From: Syntrophomonas sp.
GTDB lineage: Bacteria > Bacillota > Syntrophomonadia > Syntrophomonadales > Syntrophomonadaceae
Direction: 5' to 3'
DNA length: 23,500 nucleotides
Assembly: GCA_003444615.1 (NCBI GenBank)
Contig: DLUN01000193.1
Location: 1-23,500 of the forward strand
Program-made: the position numbers and the translations under genes
The notes under the pieces: generated by a model
What the model was told of the DNA's origin: nothing
Databases searched by the model: none
Seen by the model: the letters and a program-made list of their open reading frames with translations, nothing else
Part shown: piece after piece, positions 1 through 5,992 of the stretch
Numbering within the stretch: position 1 is the stretch's first letter
Layout: the number at the start of each line of letters is the position of its first letter

Positions 1-1
1 G

Positions 2-208
2 AAGAAAAAGGCAGTAAAAGTACTATACATAGAAGCAGATGAAGATCATGTAGCCCTCCAGGATGGTAGATGCGAAGAGGCGAAGCTAATATATGTACAT
101 GAAGGAAGAACTCAAGTGGGGAGAGAACGGTGGAAGCTATTAACAATTCTAAACATAGGGAAAAGAACTACAACCTCACGTTTTCTAAGGTCAATTCGTA
201 ATTCCTAG
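2..208 (+). pseudogene. ISLre2-family transposase fragment (internal piece)
   Basis: One frame is open from the left edge to a TAG at 206-208. It encodes a peptide containing [14 protein letters not shown] and then KLIYVHEGR. These are signature segments of the ISLre2 (UPF0236) transposase family, where the acidic EADEDH stretch is highly conserved. Similarity stops shortly after the RERWKL residues, and about 20 unrelated codons follow before the stop, so the gene is cut at its 3' side. The 5' part lies outside the window. This is a dead remnant next to other broken genes, and the element may have mediated or been caught in the rearrangement. Family assignment is from memory of the motif; the exact element is unknown. 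Confidence 0.75.
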
Positions 209-355
209 TTTAACACAAGGGGATATTATGATTCTATTAAACCCAAAGTATCTTGATGCGATCTAAGAAAATAAGCGGCCTAGCGGAGCTTACTCACCAT
301 CAACCATAATTACACAAAGATGTAATTAACAAGAGGCGTGCTCTTCAAAACCAAA
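209..355. other. unassigned junction DNA with a short inverted repeat
   Basis: No convincing gene is visible between the transposase remnant and the dehydratase remnant. A perfect 8-bp inverted repeat (TAATTACA at 307-314 and TGTAATTA at 321-328, 6-nt loop) lies just before the breakpoint of the dehydratase fragment. It has no T-run, so it is not an obvious terminator. It could be a scar or end of a lost element. Confidence 0.35.
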
Positions 356-520
356 ATGAAATTCTGTGATCCCGAAGAATATGATTATCCTTATATCAAA
401 ACTGATCTGGAAGAGAGCCATATACCGCTGTTGCACGTAGAAATCGAACAACAGATGGACTCAGTCGAGCAGGTCAGAACTCGCCTGCAGGCATTTGCAG
501 AGATTCTTAGGGATAAATAA
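356..520 (+). pseudogene. 3' remnant of 2-hydroxyacyl-CoA dehydratase small (HgdB/HadC-like) subunit
   Basis: The 54 codons ending at the TAA at 518-520 align end to end with the last 54 residues of the intact HadC-like protein encoded at 5993-7129. Both share MKFC, PEE, DYP, an E-Q-Q segment and DSVEQ followed by RTR. The cluster-type cysteine of MKFC is kept. Homology starts at the ATG at 356; the few codons before it (open from a GTG at 338) do not match. About 320 N-terminal residues are missing, so this cannot be a working subunit. It sits 15 bases before the activator gene, the usual place for a dehydratase subunit, which suggests an earlier dehydratase-activator operon was deleted from its 5' side. 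Confidence 0.85.
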
Positions 521-535
521 GGGAGGGATACCAAC

Positions 536-1348
536 TTGTTAACCATGGGAGTCGATATTGGCTCAGCTTCTTCTAAAGTTGTTATTCTCAAAGATGGAGC
601 TGAAATTCTGGCTGGAGTGGCAGTTCCGGTGGGAACTGGTACTACTGGTCCGTCCAGGGCCTTACAGCAGGCTTTGGAAATTGCCAAGGTAGAAAGAAAT
701 GAAATCAGCAAGGTAGTGATAACCGGTTATGGGAGAATGACTTTTGAGGGTGCCGATGAACAGATCAGCGAAATTACCTGTCATGCTAAAGGAGTTCATC
801 ATCTTGTACCTTCTGCCCGCACCATAATCGATATCGGCGGACAGGATGCCAAGGTAATTAAGCTAGATGAGCAAGGCTATGTAAGTAATTTTGTGATGAA
901 TGAAAAGTGCGCAGCTGGAACCGGGCGTTTTTTAGAGGTAATGGCCAGAGTTCTGGAGGTACACGTAAGCGAACTGCAAGTACTAGGTGATAAAGCTGAT
1001 AAGGTTGTGCCTATTAGCAGTACCTGTACTGTGTTTGCTGAGTCAGAAGTAATATCTCAACTAGCGGCCGGGCAAAAAAGCTCCGACGTGGTAGCCGGGA
1101 TTCACCAGTCTGTAGCCCGCAGAGTAGCCGGTTTGGTTGGCAGGGTTGGAATTACTCCGGAAGTGGTTATGACCGGTGGAGTAGCCCAGAATGCCGGAGT
1201 AGTAAAGGCTCTGGAAAAAGAACTCCAGGTATCCATCACGGTGGCACCCCGATCACAATTAACCGGAGCACTGGGAGCAGCGCTCATCGCTTTCGAATCA
1301 TCATATAGGGCTGGAACTGGTAGTACCCGTAGGAATAAGTCAAGATAG
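536..1348 (+). CDS. 2-hydroxyacyl-CoA dehydratase activator (HgdC/HadI-like, BadF/BadG family)
   Basis: This is the ATP-dependent one-electron 'archerase' that reduces 2-hydroxyacyl-CoA dehydratase. The 270-residue protein has the ASKHA nucleotide fold: GVDIGSASSK (5-14), the IDIGGQD segment (98-104) and VMTGGVAQN (211-219). The two cysteines that hold one [4Fe-4S] cluster between two subunits in this family are Cys125 (NEKCAAGTGRF) and Cys164 (SSTCTVFAESE). I chose the TTG at 536 because a GGGAGGGA ribosome site (521-528) lies 7 bases upstream; an ATG at 545 is possible. Known activators end a few residues after GALGAAL. Here about 13-16 further residues read antisense into the neighbouring dctP remnant, so the native stop seems lost. 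It is the only activator in the window and probably serves the dehydratase at 4763-7129. Confidence 0.9.
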   Translation: MLTMGVDIGSASSKVVILKDGAEILAGVAVPVGTGTTGPSRALQQALEIAKVERNEISKVVITGYGRMTFEGADEQISEITCHAKGVHHLVPSARTIIDIGGQDAKVIKLDEQGYVSNFVMNEKCAAGTGRFLEVMARVLEVHVSELQVLGDKADKVVPISSTCTVFAESEVISQLAAGQKSSDVVAGIHQSVARRVAGLVGRVGITPEVVMTGGVAQNAGVVKALEKELQVSITVAPRSQLTGALGAALIAFESSYRAGTGSTRRNKSR

Positions 1349-2032
1349 CACCGTTATCCTGTCCATCGATAGTACCACTGCTGCAAAGCAGTGGGCAGTT
1401 CCGTAACCGCCATAGGTGTGGGCAGTGTTCCCATACCTTCAAACCATTTGATATACATGGGGATCTCAGGAACTCTGATCTTCAGACCTACCATATCCTC
1501 TGGCTTAGAAATGGGGTGCTTGGAGTTAGTCAAAGCACGGAAGTCGTTTTCGCCCCATCCTAATACAATAATGCCTCTTTCAGCCAGTCTTTCTTCGATT
1601 ACTTCAGCCCATCCAACCATTCAGGTAACGAGCATCAACATCGTCATAGTCTTCAAACAGGAAAGGAAGCTGGGTGAAACCCAGATCCGGGAATAAAGCT
1701 GCCAAACCTACGTCAGAGGTTATTTCCATATCCAGGTCACCGCGCATGACCGATTCTGTCATTTGACGTTCCCCACCATGAACTCCGGCGAATTCCGGGG
1801 AAATAATAACGGTTCCGTTAGTTCTTTCTTTTACTGCATCAACAAAGGGCTGAGCCATCGTTGCGTAGGAATGCTCCGGTGAGGAAGTAGCTCCCCAGTG
1901 CAGGGTTATTACTTCCTGCTCTCAGCCGTTATTGGAGCCGGTGTTTTCCTGTCCTCCGCCGCATCCAACTGCCATAAGAGCGAATGCCAAGATCATCATC
2001 AGCGCTACAACTTTTAGAGCTTTTCTTTTCAC
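1300..2032 (-). pseudogene. TRAP transporter solute-binding protein (DctP family), broken and truncated
   Basis: Read on the minus strand from a GTG at 2032 (ribosome site within AAGGAAGGGG), the gene starts with a lipoprotein signal peptide: a basic start, a hydrophobic stretch and an AVGC lipobox with Cys24. Codon 37 is TGA (1924-1922). After it the same frame continues with DctP sequence (GGERQM, ALFPDLGF, LPFLFEDY). A frameshift near 1607-1620 moves the frame for EVIEERLAERG, GWGENDFRALTN and KIRVPEIP. A second one-base shift near 1382 restores the DGQDN motif. Recognisable sequence ends near 1300, inside the activator's 3' end, so roughly the last third is gone. TRAP binding proteins deliver organic acids to a membrane permease; no permease genes are present. 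Clearly a dead gene. Confidence 0.85.
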
Positions 2033-2215
2033 GTTTAGTACCCCTTCCTTTAATTATTAGGCCTGTTTTACAATCACTTACTGATCCTGTTGCTCTCACC
2101 TCCCTGCTGCACTGCTGGTTATCGGGAGTATTTTATAATAAACTAATTAATCAACAGTTTTATTGCCAAACTGAATCATATATACAGCGGAACCACTCTT
2201 ATTATCAGCGAAAAG
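2033..2215. other. former dctP upstream region and breakpoint
   Basis: No gene is seen here. The part nearest 2033 is the untranslated upstream region of the minus-strand dctP remnant. Somewhere before 2216 it gives way to the truncated CoA-transferase. The minus strand at 2115-2105 carries GCAGTGCAGCA, which also occurs inside the dyad at 4578-4595; whether that is more than chance is unclear. Confidence 0.4.
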
Positions 2216-2509
2216 AGCGGTATTGGTGGACAGATGGATTTCGTAAGAGGAGCTACCTGGTCTAAGGGCGGCAAATCAATTATCGCTATGCCAGCTACAG
2301 CTAAGAAGGGTACTATATCCCGCATAGTTGCAACCTTTAATCCAGGTGATGCCATCAGCACACCTCGCAATGATGTAGATTATGTAGTCACTGAATTTGG
2401 TGTAGCTCATCTGCGAGGCCAGCACCTGGTGGAAAGAGCCCGTCGCCTTATTGCTATTGCACATCCTAATTTCAGAGATGAGTTAAAAGAACAGTTCCAA
2501 TCTCTGTAA
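2216..2509 (+). pseudogene. 3' fragment of a CoA-transferase (acetyl-CoA hydrolase/transferase C-terminal domain)
   Basis: Recognisable sequence begins at SGIGGQMDFVRGA (from 2216) and runs to the TAA at 2507-2509. It includes the family segments VVTEFGVAHLRG and IAIAHPNFRDEL. The intact CoA-transferase at 9367-10713 has the matching VVTEFGVANLKG and SIAHPDFRDTL, but it differs clearly in the glycine-rich segment (GGNGGQLDFVLGS), so this is a piece of a different paralogue rather than a recent duplicate. The N-terminal domain and catalytic glutamate region are absent. The open frame extends upstream of 2216 without matching the family. An internal ATG at 2234 exists, but a functional protein is very unlikely. 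Confidence 0.8.
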
Positions 2510-2511
2510 AG

Positions 2512-2582
2512 TGTTAAACTGTAATAGTGAGAATACTAGCGTTTACCATTAGGAACCTATATAATTGAAATAAAGTTTAACA
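2512..2582 (+). promoter_or_regulatory. putative promoter/operator region of the MaoC-type gene
   Basis: A perfect 9-bp inverted repeat, TGTTAAACT (2512-2520) and AGTTTAACA (2574-2582), brackets a TATAAT-like -10 element at 2560-2565. No good -35 hexamer is visible at the right spacing. The distal arm lies where the transcript would start, so the repeat could be a split operator. Seen in sequence; the regulatory role is inference. Confidence 0.3.
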
Positions 2583-2610
2583 TTATAGCAATAAAGGCAG
2601 GGATTTAAGA

Positions 2611-3033
2611 ATGGATTACAGCAAGGAAGTTAAAACGTGGGAAGATTTGAATGTTGGTGATGTAGCAAGGTTTGCCAAAACCATTACCGATGCTGACGTA
2701 GTAATTTGGTGTGGTTTGAGCGGTGACATGAATCCCATGCACCTGGATAAGGAATTCAGCAAAGATACTCGCTTTGGCGATATCATTGTCCCGGGTATTT
2801 ATGTGTTGGGATTTATTTCTGCTGCTATAACTAAGCTGGCTGTTGGCAATATTTATGCTCAGCAGAATATACGTTTTACAAAGCCGGTTTATGTTGGCGA
2901 TACAGTAACCGCTGAAGTTACTACCCTGGAGAAACTCGAGAAAAAACGTATGTTACGTCTGGCTACCAAATGCTATAATCAGAAAGATGAAGTGGTGCTG
3001 GACGGAGAGGCTTTGCTATACATTCAAAAATAG
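2611..3033 (+). CDS. MaoC-family (R)-specific enoyl-CoA hydratase / hydratase-dehydratase
   Basis: This 140-residue protein has the single hot-dog fold and length of PhaJ-like (R)-enoyl-CoA hydratases. The hydratase-2 motif is present: Asp39 and His44 in SGDMNPMHLD, with the five-residue spacing of the catalytic Asp/His pair, followed by DIIVPGIY and the IRFTKPVYVGDTV core strand. It should interconvert 2-enoyl-CoA and (R)-3-hydroxyacyl-CoA in the cytoplasm. The purine-rich AGGCAGGGA lies upstream of the ATG at 2611. It is monocistronic, with a terminator directly behind it. Next to the (S)-type crotonase at 7287 it would give the region both 3-hydroxyacyl stereochemistries; polyhydroxyalkanoate supply is an alternative role. 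The exact substrate cannot be read from sequence. Confidence 0.85.
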   Translation: MDYSKEVKTWEDLNVGDVARFAKTITDADVVIWCGLSGDMNPMHLDKEFSKDTRFGDIIVPGIYVLGFISAAITKLAVGNIYAQQNIRFTKPVYVGDTVTAEVTTLEKLEKKRMLRLATKCYNQKDEVVLDGEALLYIQK

Positions 3034-3054
3034 GAACATTAAGTACTCTTGTAA

Positions 3055-3085
3055 CCTGGGGCATCTTGCCCCGGGTTTTGTTTTT
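3055..3085 (+). terminator. intrinsic terminator after the MaoC gene
   Basis: CCTGGGGC (3055-3062) pairs with GCCCCGGG (3068-3075), an 8-bp stem with one G-U pair and a 5-nt loop. TTTTGTTTTT follows (3076-3085). It lies between two convergent genes. In the minus direction no T-run follows the stem, so it mainly ends the MaoC transcript. Confidence 0.85.
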
Positions 3086-3095
3086 GCGGCTTTTA

Positions 3096-4535
3096 TTAAT
3101 TAGTTTGCAGACCATACTTGTTCAATTTTCGAACTACTGTGGACTGATCTATGCCAATTACTCGTGCGATCTGCCGGCTGGTACGGTATTTTTTCAGAGC
3201 ATTTTCCAGCAGTTGTTTTTCAGTTTCTTCAAGAGCTTCTTTTAATGGGATGATACCCGATACCTGTACTGCTTGGCAGGAGGTTTGCCTTTCCTGGTGA
3301 AACAAGGGCAAATCACCAATTTGCAGCAGTTCATCAAGCCCTAACACTACCATTTGTTCCATGCAGTTTTTTAATTCCCGCACATTTCCCGGCCAGGGAT
3401 ACTTTTCTAATTCAGAAATAACCTCCCTGGTCAGCTTTTTTCTTTGATGATAGCGTTTGTTAAAATAATTCATGTAGTAGACGCTTAAAGGAACAATATC
3501 TTCAATTCGCTCTCTCAGAGGAGGAATGGCAATCCGAATAACGTTGAGCCGGTAATACAGGTCTGAGCGAAAGCGCCGATTGGCCACCATTTGTTCCAGG
3601 TCTCGATTGGTGGCGGCTAAGATACGCACATCTACCGCAACTGGCTTTGTGGAACCAATACGCATTATTTCCCGAGTTTCCAAAGCTCGGAGGATCTTTA
3701 CCTGCAGACTTAAAGGCAATTCGCCAATTTCGTCCAGAAAAAGGGTACCCCCGGATGCGGTTTCAAACAATCCTGCCTTACCTGCGCGAGCGGCGCCGGT
3801 AAAAGCTCCTTCTACATAGCCAAAAAGCTCGGACTCCAGTAACTGTTCCGGTATGGCCCCGCAGTTTACGGTTATGAATGGGCCATTCCTGCGGGGACTG
3901 TTTTGATGAATATACTTGGCTACTACTTCTTTGCCAACTCCTGATTCGCCGAGAATTAATACGGTGGCATCTACTGAACTGACTTTTAAAGCCAGGGCAA
4001 ATACAGATTTCATGGCGTTACTGAGGGCCACAAATCCTTCGCCTTCTCCTGCCACCCGGGCATTTTCCAGCTGATGATATACTTTTTCCATAGCCTGAGC
4101 CCGCAGCAATTCCTGGCGCAGTTCAATTAATTCCGTGGTATCACGCACATTGGTAATGACCCGGTAGATTTCTCCCTGTTTATTAAAAACAGGGTTGCCG
4201 GTAACGGTAATGCTCTTGGCATTGCGGGTAAAGTGGGGTATAGTTACGGTCTTTTTCTCCTCCAGAACCATCAAAACCACAGAATTGGGCATATAGGTAG
4301 GGTCTAACATATCTCGCATGTTTTTACCGGTAATTTCGTCTATTTTAATGCCGGTTAGCCTTTCATAGGCCTGGTTAACCATCAAAACGTTGCCTTCGCC
4401 ATCGGTTATCAGGATTCCGTCAAATGACGAATTCAAGACTGCTTCATAATCTTCAACCTGTTTGCGGCAGTGTTTCAATTCGGCTTGTATGGTTTGTAGC
4501 TGTTGTAATAGTTCATCACTCTGAGTCTGGTGCAT
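3096..4535 (-). CDS. sigma-54-dependent transcriptional activator (PAS - AAA+ - Fis-type HTH)
   Basis: This 479-residue enhancer-binding protein would activate RNA polymerase carrying sigma-54. Domain order is a short coiled coil (1-30), a PAS sensor (about 25-135, SSFDGILITDGEG), an AAA+ domain (about 165-395) and a C-terminal helix-turn-helix (about 450-476, SRQIARVIGIDQSTVVRKL). The AAA+ part has Walker A GESGVGKE (196-203), the sigma-54 contact loop GAFTGA (243-248), Walker B GGTLFLDEIG (262-271) and the WPGNVREL segment (381-388). The HTH resembles the TyrR/PrdR type. The ATG at 4535 follows an AAAGGAGG site at an unusually long 15 bases. It is transcribed divergently from the dehydratase operon, whose promoter is of the -24/-12 type, so that operon is the likely target. 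The PAS ligand is unknown. Confidence 0.93.
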   Translation of the reverse strand: MHQTQSDELLQQLQTIQAELKHCRKQVEDYEAVLNSSFDGILITDGEGNVLMVNQAYERLTGIKIDEITGKNMRDMLDPTYMPNSVVLMVLEEKKTVTIPHFTRNAKSITVTGNPVFNKQGEIYRVITNVRDTTELIELRQELLRAQAMEKVYHQLENARVAGEGEGFVALSNAMKSVFALALKVSSVDATVLILGESGVGKEVVAKYIHQNSPRRNGPFITVNCGAIPEQLLESELFGYVEGAFTGAARAGKAGLFETASGGTLFLDEIGELPLSLQVKILRALETREIMRIGSTKPVAVDVRILAATNRDLEQMVANRRFRSDLYYRLNVIRIAIPPLRERIEDIVPLSVYYMNYFNKRYHQRKKLTREVISELEKYPWPGNVRELKNCMEQMVVLGLDELLQIGDLPLFHQERQTSCQAVQVSGIIPLKEALEETEKQLLENALKKYRTSRQIARVIGIDQSTVVRKLNKYGLQTN

Positions 4536-4577
4536 ATTTTATGGCGACAACCTCCTTTTGATGCAAATATGCAATAA

Positions 4578-4595
4578 TGATGCAGTGCAGCATCA
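4578..4595. promoter_or_regulatory. putative binding site (UAS) of the sigma-54 activator
   Basis: TGATGC (4578-4583) and GCATCA (4590-4595) form a perfect dyad with a 6-nt centre. A further TGATGC half-site lies at 4559-4564, 19 bases away. The dyad centre is about 105 bases upstream of the -24 element at 4691, a typical enhancer distance. It also falls in the early transcribed region of the divergent activator gene, so autoregulation is possible. Position and symmetry are seen; binding is inferred. Confidence 0.5.
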
Positions 4596-4621
4596 CTCAA
4601 AGACTCTCCAAACATCTTGTA

Positions 4622-4630
4622 ATTATAGCA
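4622..4630 (-). promoter_or_regulatory. extended -10 promoter of the activator gene
   Basis: The minus strand reads TGCTATAAT: a perfect TATAAT (4627-4622) with the TG of an extended -10. No good -35 hexamer is seen, as is common for extended -10 promoters. Transcription would start near 4614, about 80 bases before the ATG at 4535. Confidence 0.5.
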
Positions 4631-4690
4631 TAAGGTCTGAAAAGGAGCTTATTCCAGCCTTGGTTTCCTTATTTTATTATCCAATACTGT

Positions 4691-4706
4691 TGGCATATTT
4701 ATTGCA
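4691..4706 (+). promoter_or_regulatory. sigma-54 (-24/-12) promoter of the dehydratase operon
   Basis: TTGGCATATTTATTGCA matches the RpoN consensus TGGCAC-N5-TTGCA. The invariant GG (4692-4693) and GC (4704-4705) are separated by exactly 10 bases, as required. Transcription would start near 4717, and the first gene starts at 4763. A sigma-54 activator gene lies directly upstream in the opposite direction, which supports the call strongly. Confidence 0.82.
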
Positions 4707-4762
4707 TTAATTAAAGAAAAAGGCGGTTCACTGAATACTAAATATAGAAAGAGGGTTAACTG

Positions 4763-5992
4763 GTGAGCGAAAGACTTATTTCTAAACAATTGCTGCAAAA
4801 GCTCCTGGACGACCACTATGCTGGTGCACTAGCTGCTAAAGAAAGGGGCGAACTGGTAGCCTGGTCTACCTCCATTGCCCCTCAAGAATTTTGTGAGACC
4901 ATGGGAATCTATACAGTGTATCCTGAGAATCACGCCGCAGCCATCGGAGCTAAGAAGGGATCTCCTGAACTAATCGAAATAGCTGAGTCTCAGGGTTACT
5001 CAGTGGATATTTGTTCCTATGCCCGTGTAAATATGGGTTACCTGGAAATTCAGGAAAGTATGGCGGGGAAAATACCCCTTCCGGATCTGCTCATTTGCTG
5101 CAATAACATTTGCAATACAGTTATCAAGTGGTATGAGAACATCGCCAGGGAACTGCAGATTCCGTTAATAATGTTTGATATGCCCTTTAACTACGATTAT
5201 GAAGTCCACGATTACAGTGTTGAGTACATTAAAGGGCAATTCCAAGAGGCTATTCATCAATTGGAACAGATTGCTGGACAGCCTTTTGATTATGATCGCT
5301 TCCGGGAAGTGATGGAGATATCCAGTGAAGCGGCGAAGTGGTGGAAAAAGGCTATGGCCCTTGCTCAGGCTGTCTCATCGCCAATGAACGGTTTTGATAT
5401 TTTTAATTACATGGCCCTAATCGTGTGTATGCGAGGCAAGAAGGAAACCGTGGAGGTATTCAAGCTGCTGGCCCAAGAATGTGAGGAAAAGATAGCTAAC
5501 GGTCAGGGACCCTGGAAAGACCGCCCTGAAGAGTTCCGCATAATGTGGGACGGTATTGCTTGCTGGACGGCTCTCTCCGCCACTTACAAGTTCCTCAAGA
5601 ATCATGGTATTAACATGGTGGGTTCCACCTATCCTGATTCCTGGTCTATCATCTATGACAGCAATGATATTGATGGTATGGCTAGGGCTTATAGCTCCAA
5701 TTTTGTAAATCGCAATATGGATTTTCGCGTAGATAACATCTGCAAAATCGTTGAAGACTTTAAGGTTGACGGTATTATTTATCATTGCAACCGCAGCTGC
5801 AAACCCCAGGATTTTTGCCAATATGAAGTGCAAAGACAGGTGGAGGCCAGAACGGGAGTTCCGTCAGTAATGTTTGACGGAGATCAGACAGATCCCCGGG
5901 CATTTTCCCAGGCTCAATTTGAAACCCGTATTCAGGCTCTGGTTGAAATGATGAAAATAAGAAAACAGCAGCAAAGGATAGGAGGAGAATAA
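4763..5992 (+). CDS. 2-hydroxyacyl-CoA dehydratase, large subunit (HadB/HgdA/FldB-like)
   Basis: With the next gene this forms the [4Fe-4S] heterodimer that removes water from (R)-2-hydroxyacyl-CoA to give (E)-2-enoyl-CoA through a ketyl radical. The 409-residue length fits the family (about 400-410). Characteristic segments are VAWSTS (33-38), YPEN (53-56), DICSYAR (82-88), CCNNICN (112-118), SPMNGFD (206-212), YHCNRSC (340-346) and FDGDQTDPRAF near the C-terminus. Cys84, Cys117 and Cys346 sit at the places of the cluster cysteines that I recall for HadB of Clostridioides difficile. The GTG at 4763 follows an AGAGGG site. It is the first gene after the sigma-54 promoter. Close relatives act on 2-hydroxyisocaproyl-, phenyllactyl-, lactoyl- or 2-hydroxyglutaryl-CoA; sequence alone does not decide which. 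Confidence 0.92.
   Translation: MSERLISKQLLQKLLDDHYAGALAAKERGELVAWSTSIAPQEFCETMGIYTVYPENHAAAIGAKKGSPELIEIAESQGYSVDICSYARVNMGYLEIQESMAGKIPLPDLLICCNNICNTVIKWYENIARELQIPLIMFDMPFNYDYEVHDYSVEYIKGQFQEAIHQLEQIAGQPFDYDRFREVMEISSEAAKWWKKAMALAQAVSSPMNGFDIFNYMALIVCMRGKKETVEVFKLLAQECEEKIANGQGPWKDRPEEFRIMWDGIACWTALSATYKFLKNHGINMVGSTYPDSWSIIYDSNDIDGMARAYSSNFVNRNMDFRVDNICKIVEDFKVDGIIYHCNRSCKPQDFCQYEVQRQVEARTGVPSVMFDGDQTDPRAFSQAQFETRIQALVEMMKIRKQQQRIGGE

Noticed and set aside
391..711. Minus-strand open frame over the dehydratase remnant and activator start
   Set aside because: It lies antisense to two recognisable coding sequences, has no family motif, and its composition is that of a reverse-frame shadow.
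1391..1696. Plus-strand open frame of about 100 codons over dctP
   Set aside because: It is antisense to clear DctP sequence and has no ribosome site or recognisable motif.
5417..5833. Long minus-strand open frame within the dehydratase large subunit
   Set aside because: It is fully antisense to a conserved gene with all family motifs and has no support of its own.
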